NCBI GenBank assembly: GCA_021156225.1
Contig: JAJNBN010000242.1
Coordinates: 1-5,995 of the forward strand
Length of the DNA: 5,995 nucleotides
Reading direction: 5' to 3'
From: Verrucomicrobiota bacterium
Lineage (GTDB): Bacteria > Verrucomicrobiota > Verrucomicrobiia > Limisphaerales > JAEYXS01
The position numbers were made by a program, and so were the translations under genes. The notes beneath the pieces were generated by a model. The model saw only the letters and a list, made by a program, of their open reading frames with translations. It searched no databases and was not told the DNA's origin. Positions 1-5,356 of this stretch are shown here, piece after piece. Each line of letters begins with the position of its first letter. The first letter of the stretch is position 1.

Positions 1-457
1 AGAAAGTGACCTTCTCGAAATCCTGGTTGGCATTCAAGAACGTGATGGCTTCGCGAATCGCGATCCGCGTGGCGCGATCCATCGGAAAGCCATAGGCACC
101 GGTGCTGATGGCGGGAAAAGCGATGGTCTTCAAACCGTTTTGCGCGGCGACTGCCATACTGTTCCGATAGCAGCGCGCGAGCTTCTCGTCCTCGTTGCGA
201 TCGCCTCCGTTCCAGATGGGGCCAACGGTATGAATGACATGCTTGGCCGGGAGGTTGTAACCTTTGGTGATTTTTGCTTCACCGGTAGGGCAACCTTTCA
301 ACCTTTTGCATTCCTCATACAGTTCCGCTCCGGCACCACGATGAATGGCTCCATCGACGCCACCGCCGCCCAACAACGAACTGTTGGCCGCATTGACGAT
401 TGCATCAATCGTCAATTTCGTGATATCACCAGAGATAATCTCAATGCGCGAATGCAT
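1..457 (-). CDS. Macrodomain protein, YmdB-like O-acetyl-ADP-ribose deacetylase (C-terminus off the left edge)
   Basis: Translation leftward from the ATG at 457-455 gives 152 residues before the window ends. The family is usually about 170-180 residues, so roughly 20 are missing. The fold signatures are clear: GDIT at residues 10-13, VNAANSSLLGGGGVDGAIH spread over 21-39, HTVGP at 76-80, and the phosphate-binding loop ISTGAYGFP at 117-125. Asn25 and Asp35 fall at the same positions as the catalytic pair of E. coli YmdB. Family members bind ADP-ribose in the cytoplasm and hydrolyse O-acetyl-ADP-ribose or remove ADP-ribose from proteins. The reaction here is inferred from the family, and the two activities cannot be told apart from sequence. 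An in-frame TAG ten codons upstream and the match of residue 1 with YmdB support this start. The nearest SD-like string (AGGGG) is about 16 bases from the ATG, with a perfect inverted repeat between them. It is divergent from the signalling operon, and I see no functional link to it. Confidence 0.93.
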   Translation of the reverse strand, partial: MHSRIEIISGDITKLTIDAIVNAANSSLLGGGGVDGAIHRGAGAELYEECKRLKGCPTGEAKITKGYNLPAKHVIHTVGPIWNGGDRNEDEKLARCYRNSMAVAAQNGLKTIAFPAISTGAYGFPMDRATRIAIREAITFLNANQDFEKVTF

Positions 458-460
458 CTT

Positions 461-476
461 GGGTAAAGGTTTACCC
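461..476. repeat. Perfect inverted repeat next to the macrodomain start codon
   Basis: GGGTAAA, a 2-base centre and TTTACCC form a perfect 7-bp-arm palindrome only three bases upstream of the macrodomain ATG. In DNA it resembles an operator half-site pair. In the leftward mRNA it could fold as a 6-bp stem with a 4-base loop, lying between the SD-like AGGGG and the start codon and overlapping the former. A role in controlling translation or transcription is inferred from position only. Confidence 0.45.
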
Positions 477-495
477 CTCAATCCCTAATGGAGCC

Positions 496-512
496 AACGG
501 AATTCTTCCGTT
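496..512. repeat. Perfect inverted repeat in the macrodomain upstream region
   Basis: AACGGAA and TTCCGTT flank a 3-base centre (TTC). The repeat lies 39-55 bases upstream of the macrodomain start codon, just downstream (in the leftward direction) of the weak candidate TATAAA box at 524-519. That would put it near a transcription start, as expected for an operator, but the promoter itself is uncertain. No T-run follows it on either strand, so a terminator is unlikely. Confidence 0.35.
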
Positions 513-720
513 TCTGTATTTATACGGAGATACTTTTGTGCTGTGGCAATTTTTAGTCTGGTTTCAGCAATAAATAGTAATTCCTTTGTTTTCAATGACT
601 TAGAACGCAAAAGTGTTGCGTATTTAAGGACGAGCGGTTTTTATTTAGCCATCGCATGTCGGAGACAAGGCAAGACGGGGAGAACGAAAAAAGGCAGTTA
701 GGACGAGGGGCCGCGCATGG

Positions 721-742
721 AAGAGTCGCGTTGACTCTTTTT
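721..742 (+). terminator. Terminator-like hairpin with T-run upstream of the kinase gene
   Basis: AAGAGTC (721-727), loop GCGTT and GACTCTT (733-739) form a perfect 7-bp stem. Its 3' arm runs into five consecutive T residues (738-742) on the plus strand. This resembles a small intrinsic terminator, although the stem is short and only moderately GC-rich. No plus-strand gene precedes it in the window. If real, it would end an upstream leader or small RNA transcript, or attenuate a long kinase mRNA leader. It could be fortuitous. Confidence 0.35.
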
Positions 743-766
743 GTGGATTGCGCTTGCACCGACGGG

Positions 767-800
767 ACTCTGGTCCAGAGTGAATCAGACAGTTCTCTGG
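767..800. promoter_or_regulatory. Palindrome plus third half-site upstream of the kinase gene
   Basis: ACTCTGG (767-773) and CCAGAGT (775-781) form a perfect palindrome around one central base, typical in shape of a dimeric regulator's operator. A third copy of the half-site, TCTCTGG, follows at 794-800, with its CTCTGG core 27 bases after the first. In RNA the middle copy could pair with either neighbour: a short hairpin on the left or a 6-bp stem with a 14-base loop on the right. The sites end 67 bases before the preferred kinase start codon. Regulatory function is inferred. Confidence 0.35.
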
Positions 801-867
801 GGGAAAATATCTTGCTGCAGCTTGGCCCCTGATGCGAGGTGTGAATTGTAAACCACCTATTATTGGT

Positions 868-3252
868 ATGTTCAGGCGTTTGCCATTTCAGTGGAAAGTC
901 ACAGCGGTCAACATGCTGACCAGCGTAGTGACCTTGCTTATTGCCTGCGGTGCCATCGTCGGCTACGAGGAGTACACTTTCCGGCAGGCCAAGGTTCAAA
1001 AGCTGGGCTCCATTGCCGAGCTTGCCAAAGACAGGAGTACACTCGTTTTGTTGCAGAAAGGTGGCGATCAGAGGGAGCGCAACCCTTTCGAATATTTGCG
1101 CAACGAACCTAACGTTCTCGCCGCCTGCCTGTATGGCAGTGACAATGAACTCGTGGCCAAATATTTGCCGGGCCAGGGAAATGAATTCCTGCCGCGCGAG
1201 CCATCCAAAGTGCGGTACCGTTTTGATGACAAGGCCCTCTACATGTTTGAGCCCGTGGTCTACAACGGCAAACAGCTCGGCACGGTTTATCTGAAGGCCG
1301 ATCTTACTGAACGTTTCGCCGACCGTTTGATCCAGTATGCCAAGATCGTCCTGGCGTCCTCGTTGATCGCGTGCCTGCTGGCGTTGCTGTTTTCTTTCCG
1401 TCTTCAGCGCATCATCACTGATCCGATCCTGGAACTGGCACGGACAGCCAAGACTGTTTCGGACAAACGGGACTATTCCGTTCGTGCCCGCAAAACCAGT
1501 GAGGACGAGATCGGGCAGATGATCGAAGCATTTAACCGCATGCTGGCGGACATCCAGCAGCGTGATGCCGAATTGCAGGCGGCCAACAAACGCGCGGAAG
1601 AGGCTAACACACTTTTGGAACAACGCGTGGAGGAGCGCACCTCGGCCCTGCGCCAGGCGACCCGTGAGGCCCAGGATGCGAAGGAGGCGGCCGAAGTCGC
1701 GAACCAGACCAAGAGCGCGTTCCTCGCGAACATGAGCCATGAGCTGCGCACGCCGCTCAATGCGATCATCGGATACAGTGAGATGCTCCGGGAAGAGGCG
1801 GAAGACCTCGGCGAACAGCCGTTCGTTGATGACCTCAACAAAGTTCACTCGGCGGGAAAACACCTGTTGGGTCTCATCAATGATGTGTTGGACATCTCGA
1901 AGATCGAGTCCGGCAAGATGGATCTTTATTTGGAAACCTTTGATATCGGCCAATTGGTCCGCGAGGTGTCCAACACGATCACTCCGCTCGTGGCGAAAAA
2001 CTCCAACCGTCTCGAAATGGTGTTTCCGGACGACATCGGCCTGATGTATGCCGACATGACGAAAGTTCGTCAGGGGTTGTTCAATTTGCTGAGCAATGCT
2101 TCCAAATTCACGAGTAATGGCGTCATCCGGCTGGAGGCCTTGCGGGTTAATAACGGGGAGGAAGACTGGATCCATTTTAAGGTCAGTGACAGCGGTATCG
2201 GCATGACCCAGGAGCAGATGGACCGGCTCTTTCAGGCGTTCGTTCAGGCGGATGCAGGCACCACCAAGAAGTTCGGCGGCACTGGTCTGGGATTGGCGAT
2301 TACCCGCCATTTTTCCCGCATGATGGGTGGTGACACCACCGTGGCCAGCGAGTTTAAGAAAGGCTCTACATTCACCATTCGGTTGCCGGCCAAGGTGGCA
2401 GCATCCACACCTGAGGCTCCGGTTCTTCAAATTCGTCCGTCCAGCGAAACTTCAGTTGAGGCCACTGCGGGTAAGGTGCTGGTGATCGATGACGATCCCA
2501 CCATCCATGATCTGCTTAAACGTTTGCTTCAACGGCAGGGTTTTAAAGTCAGCGGCGTGCAATCCGGCCGGGAAGGATTGAAACAAGCGCGGGAATTGAA
2601 ACCGGACGTGATCATTCTGGATGTGATGATGCCGGAGATGGATGGGTGGAACGTCCTGTCTTCGCTCAAAAACGATTCCGTATTGAGCGACATTCCCGTG
2701 GTGATGCTTTCCATGATCGAGGACAAGCACATGGGCTTTGCCTTGGGCGCGGCCGATTATCTGACCAAACCTATCGACCGGGAAAAACTTTCCAGCATGC
2801 TGCGCAAGTACCGCCGGACCTCAGATGAGGCGCTGGTGCTGGTGGTTGAGGATGAGGAAGGCGTGCGTCAGTTCATGAGGGTATTGCTGGAGCGTGACGG
2901 TTGGACGGTAATGGAAGCTGGCAATGGCCAGGAGGCCTTGGCACGGGTGGCCGAGAAACGGCCGTCCTTGATTTTACTGGACCTGATGATGCCCGAGATG
3001 GATGGTTTTGAATTCGTATCCGAGTTACGCGAAGTGACCGAATGGAAAGACATCCCGGTGGTGGTGATCACGGCGATGGAGCTGACAGCCAGTGATTATC
3101 AGCGTCTGAATGGCAACGTCACCAAGATTATGCGCAAGGGCAGCTATCAACAGGAACAGTTGATGTCAGATGTACGGCAGTTGGTGACTTCCTTTGTGGA
3201 ATCAAGCGTCAGTGCGGCAGAAGAGCGCAAAAAGACAGAGCATACGAAATAA
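868..3252 (+). CDS. Membrane hybrid histidine kinase, CHASE8-HAMP-HisKA-HATPase-REC-REC
   Basis: Numbering is from the ATG at 868 (794 residues). Domains in order: transmembrane helix about 10-33; extracytoplasmic CHASE8-like sensor about 34-158; second helix about 160-178; HAMP about 179-233; coiled coil about 228-284; HisKA with phospho-acceptor His291 in SHELRTPLN; HATPase_c with N-box NLLSNASKFT from 406, G1 box DSGIG 441-445 and G2 box GGTGLGL 470-476; receiver 1 from about 535 (phospho-acceptor Asp585, Lys634, with Ser615 where Thr is usual); receiver 2 from about 655 (Asp705, Thr735, Lys757). All kinase residues are present, so it should autophosphorylate and pass phosphate to its own or partner receivers. 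The ligand is unknown. In receiver 2 the conserved lysine is followed by Gly rather than Pro. The frame also has an ATG at 832, adding 12 residues. I prefer 868 because MFRRLPFQWK leads directly into the first helix, as in related kinases. Neither start has a good ribosome-binding site. It is first in the operon. Confidence 0.95.
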   Translation: MFRRLPFQWKVTAVNMLTSVVTLLIACGAIVGYEEYTFRQAKVQKLGSIAELAKDRSTLVLLQKGGDQRERNPFEYLRNEPNVLAACLYGSDNELVAKYLPGQGNEFLPREPSKVRYRFDDKALYMFEPVVYNGKQLGTVYLKADLTERFADRLIQYAKIVLASSLIACLLALLFSFRLQRIITDPILELARTAKTVSDKRDYSVRARKTSEDEIGQMIEAFNRMLADIQQRDAELQAANKRAEEANTLLEQRVEERTSALRQATREAQDAKEAAEVANQTKSAFLANMSHELRTPLNAIIGYSEMLREEAEDLGEQPFVDDLNKVHSAGKHLLGLINDVLDISKIESGKMDLYLETFDIGQLVREVSNTITPLVAKNSNRLEMVFPDDIGLMYADMTKVRQGLFNLLSNASKFTSNGVIRLEALRVNNGEEDWIHFKVSDSGIGMTQEQMDRLFQAFVQADAGTTKKFGGTGLGLAITRHFSRMMGGDTTVASEFKKGSTFTIRLPAKVAASTPEAPVLQIRPSSETSVEATAGKVLVIDDDPTIHDLLKRLLQRQGFKVSGVQSGREGLKQARELKPDVIILDVMMPEMDGWNVLSSLKNDSVLSDIPVVMLSMIEDKHMGFALGAADYLTKPIDREKLSSMLRKYRRTSDEALVLVVEDEEGVRQFMRVLLERDGWTVMEAGNGQEALARVAEKRPSLILLDLMMPEMDGFEFVSELREVTEWKDIPVVVITAMELTASDYQRLNGNVTKIMRKGSYQQEQLMSDVRQLVTSFVESSVSAAEERKKTEHTK

Positions 3253-3262
3253 GAAAGATACT

Positions 3263-3640
3263 ATGGCCAAGATACTGCTGGTGGAAGACAACGAGATGAA
3301 CCGGGACATGCTTTCCCGGCGATTGGAGCGCCGCGGGTATGTCGTCGTGATGGCTGTGGATGGCAATGAGGGCGTGGCCAAAGCGCAGAGCGAGAATCCG
3401 GATTTGATTCTCATGGACATGAGCCTACCGGTGCTGGATGGCTGGGAGGCCACCAAACTGCTGAAATCCTTCCCGGTGACCCAGAAGATTCCTATCATCG
3501 CGCTGACGGCGCACGCCATGGCCGGTGACCGGGAAAAAGCCATGGAAGCGGGCTGTGATGATTACGACACCAAGCCTATCGAGTTGACTCGCCTGTTAGA
3601 AAAGGTGGAAGTGTTGTTGAGGAAGCAAGCTGGCGCATAG
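3263..3640 (+). CDS. Stand-alone CheY/DivK-like response regulator (single receiver domain)
   Basis: The 125-residue protein is one receiver domain with no output domain. It has the acidic pair Glu8-Asp9, phospho-acceptor Asp52 in LILMDMSLP, Thr82 and the Lys104-Pro105 pair, so it should accept phosphate normally. Such proteins act as diffusible phosphate carriers or switches in the cytoplasm. The start is ten bases after the kinase stop codon, and a weak purine-rich AAGAAAG (3251-3257) precedes the ATG. The frame is open further upstream to an ATG at 3194, but that would overlap the kinase gene, and the first receiver strand begins right at MAKILLVEDN. Residues 8-25 match the cyclase receiver downstream at 14 of 18 positions, suggesting a common ancestor and a shared kinase partner. 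The likely phosphate donor is the kinase next door; this is inferred from the operon. Confidence 0.95.
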   Translation: MAKILLVEDNEMNRDMLSRRLERRGYVVVMAVDGNEGVAKAQSENPDLILMDMSLPVLDGWEATKLLKSFPVTQKIPIIALTAHAMAGDREKAMEAGCDDYDTKPIELTRLLEKVEVLLRKQAGA

Positions 3641-3664
3641 AAACTCCCCCAATTTATTACGTCC

Positions 3665-5281
3665 ATGCCCGACCCAATCGCCAGCAATCCGGATGCGGAA
3701 CCCACGTTAGGGGTGGATCACCAGATGGGGGAAACGGATGAGCTGTCCGGTGTTCGTCACAGCTTGCGCACGCCTCTGAACCAGATCATCGGCTACTGCG
3801 AGATGTTGCAGGAAGACCTGTCGGATCTGGGACAGGAGCATCTGCTTCCGGATCTGCAGAAGATCCATACGGCGGGGGGACAGTTGCTGGCTCTGATCAA
3901 TGAAGGACTGGCCCCGTGGAAGATTGAAACAGGGCGTGTTGACCTGGATAGCATGCGGCTGGAGATGCGGACGCCGCTGAATTTGATCATTGGTTACGCC
4001 GAGCTGAGCCAGGAGATGATGGATGATTCCGGCAATCTGCGCATCACCTCCGATCTTCAGAAAATCACGGCCGCCGCGCATAACCTGTTGACGATGTTCA
4101 ACAGCCAGACTTTTCCGGCGCAGATCAATACGAGGACCCGCAATTCACTGCCGGGCGGTTCGGCTGAGGCCACCTTGGGGCGGGGAACCACGTTCATCCG
4201 CAAGATCGACACTTCAGGCTCTGGCAATGGGCGCATCCTGCTCATCGATGACAATGAGATGAACCGGAATATGCTGGGACGCCGTCTGGAGCGTCTCGGG
4301 CATAAGGTGACGGAAGCGGAGAATGGGCTCGAGGGCTTGAGCATGTTGCAGACGGGTGAGTATGACCTCATCCTGCTGGACGTCCTGATGCCGGTGATGA
4401 ACGGCTTCGAGACATTGAAACAGCTCAAGGCGGACAAGGCATTGCGACACCTGCCGGTCATTATGATCTCGGCCATGGATGAGATCGATGCAGCGGTGAA
4501 TTGCATCGAGGCGGGCGCGGAAGATTATCTGCCCAAGCCTTTCAATCCCGTCCTGCTCAAGGCGCGCATCTCGGCTTCTTTGGAAAAAAAGCGCCTGCGC
4601 GATAGTGAGCAGGCTCATACGGCGGAACTCCGCACGGAACGCGAAAAATCAGACCGCTTGCTGCATTGTATTCTGCCCAAGGCGATCGTGGAGCGGTTAA
4701 AGAATGGGGAGACCACCATCGCGGACACGTTTGATGAAGCGACGGTGCTCTTTGCTGACATCCTTGATTTCGAACATCTCTCCAAGCAATATCCACCGGA
4801 GCGGATGGTCCAGTTGCTGAACGATATTTTTTCCGGGTTCGACTGGTTGGTGGACATGCACGCCATGGAGCGCATCCGCACGGTCGGGGATTCGTATATG
4901 GCGGTTTCCGGTGTGCCTTCACCGCGAGGAGATCATGCTACGGCCGCGGTGGAAGTGGCGATGGAGATGCTCCGCATCACCAACCGTTTCAACAGCCGTA
5001 ATGGGGTGGATTTCAAAGTGCGCGTCGGGGTCTGCACTGGTCCGGTAATGGCTGGCATCGTGGGGCGTAAAAAGTTCCTCTATTACCTCTGGGGCCAGAC
5101 GGTGAACATCGCACGCGAACTGGAGGTGACCGCTCCTGCGGGGGCCATCCAGGTGAACCAGATCATCCATGACACCCTGCATGAAAAATTCGTCTTTAAA
5201 GAAGGCGGGAAGCCTTTGACTGTGGGCAAAGATAAGGTGACGACTTACTTTGTCACCGGTCGTCCTATCAAGACCGCCTGA
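3665..5281 (+). CDS. Tandem degenerate DHp, receiver and class III nucleotidyl cyclase domain protein
   Basis: A soluble 538-residue signalling protein with no membrane segment. Residues about 28-92 are a HisKA-like DHp keeping His32 (RHSLRTPLN). About 95-147 is a second copy in which Leu99 replaces the histidine. No ATPase domain follows, only LGRGTTF (171-177), which resembles the last strand of one. The receiver spans about 189-305, with Asp195/Asp196, phospho-acceptor Asp239, Ser269 and Lys291-Pro292. A charged helical linker (about 306-335) leads into the cyclase domain (about 336-533), which carries LHCILP, LFADI, GDSYM and LWGQTVN motifs. Metal-binding Asp365 and Asp409 and Asn481 are kept. 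Consensus Lys, Asp and Arg positions carry Arg403, Tyr474 and Glu485, so cyclase activity or product (cAMP, cGMP or none) is uncertain. Phosphorylation by the operon kinase probably controls output. It starts 24 bases after the preceding gene without a clear SD. Met21 (3725), with AGGGG upstream at 3709-3713, is an alternative start. Confidence 0.9.
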   Translation: MPDPIASNPDAEPTLGVDHQMGETDELSGVRHSLRTPLNQIIGYCEMLQEDLSDLGQEHLLPDLQKIHTAGGQLLALINEGLAPWKIETGRVDLDSMRLEMRTPLNLIIGYAELSQEMMDDSGNLRITSDLQKITAAAHNLLTMFNSQTFPAQINTRTRNSLPGGSAEATLGRGTTFIRKIDTSGSGNGRILLIDDNEMNRNMLGRRLERLGHKVTEAENGLEGLSMLQTGEYDLILLDVLMPVMNGFETLKQLKADKALRHLPVIMISAMDEIDAAVNCIEAGAEDYLPKPFNPVLLKARISASLEKKRLRDSEQAHTAELRTEREKSDRLLHCILPKAIVERLKNGETTIADTFDEATVLFADILDFEHLSKQYPPERMVQLLNDIFSGFDWLVDMHAMERIRTVGDSYMAVSGVPSPRGDHATAAVEVAMEMLRITNRFNSRNGVDFKVRVGVCTGPVMAGIVGRKKFLYYLWGQTVNIARELEVTAPAGAIQVNQIIHDTLHEKFVFKEGGKPLTVGKDKVTTYFVTGRPIKTA

Positions 5282-5303
5282 GGTTTTTCGCTTATCAAAG
5301 CAA

Positions 5304-5337
5304 AAAGCCCGGTCTGAATCATTTCAGACCGGGCTTT
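5304..5337. terminator. Bidirectional intrinsic terminator between convergent genes
   Basis: AAAGCCCGGTCTGAA (5304-5318) and TTCAGACCGGGCTTT (5323-5337) form a perfect 15-bp stem with a TCAT loop. It lies 22 bases after the cyclase stop codon and 19 bases past the stop codon of the leftward cytochrome gene. Read leftward, the stem runs into TTTTTG, a five-T tract. Read rightward, it runs into TTT, then CGA, then TTTT. It should end both transcripts, probably more efficiently for the leftward one. Confidence 0.93.
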
Positions 5338-5356
5338 CGAATTTTGCAGGACCCGA

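Larger units (their letters stand above)
458..867. other. Intergenic region between divergent macrodomain and kinase genes
   Basis: About 410 bases hold no convincing gene. Four perfect 7-bp inverted repeats occur at 461-476, 496-512, 721-739 and 767-781, described separately. Positions 661-710 are strongly purine-rich on the plus strand (about 42 of 50 by hand count). On the minus strand TTGCCA (549-544) and TATAAA (524-519) could be promoter boxes for the macrodomain gene, but the 19-base spacer is too long to trust. On the plus strand TTGACT at 731-736 has no acceptable -10 partner 17 bases downstream. The kinase operon promoter must lie in this region, because the operon's first gene follows it, but I cannot place it. 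Confidence 0.6.

Noticed and set aside
140..466. Plus-strand frame of 108 codons
   Set aside because: It is antisense to the macrodomain gene, whose motifs (GDIT, GGGGVDGAIH, ISTGAYGFP) are unmistakable on the other strand.
519..549. Minus-strand TTGCCA/TATAAA promoter pair for the macrodomain gene
   Set aside because: The 19-base spacer and poor -35 match make it too weak to annotate; it is mentioned only in the intergenic entry.
488..556. 22-codon plus-strand frame beginning ATGGAGCCA
   Set aside because: There is no ribosome-binding site or recognisable sequence, and a frame this short is expected by chance.
661..710. Purine-rich tract with several GG runs as a possible G-quadruplex
   Set aside because: Most runs are only two G long and unevenly spaced, so stable quadruplex formation is not supported.
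731..759. TTGACT as a sigma-70 -35 box for the kinase operon
   Set aside because: The hexamer 17 bases downstream is TTGCAC, a poor -10 box, and TTGACT is already part of the hairpin at 721-739.
706..830. Long-range pairing AGGGGCC (706-712) with GGCCCCT (824-830)
   Set aside because: A 7-base match between two segments about 110 bases apart is expected by chance in a region of this size.
592..2430. Long open frame (612 codons) on the minus strand opposite the kinase
   Set aside because: It lies antisense to a clearly conserved kinase, its translation shows no recognisable domain, and it is best explained by the kinase's codon bias leaving the opposite frame open.
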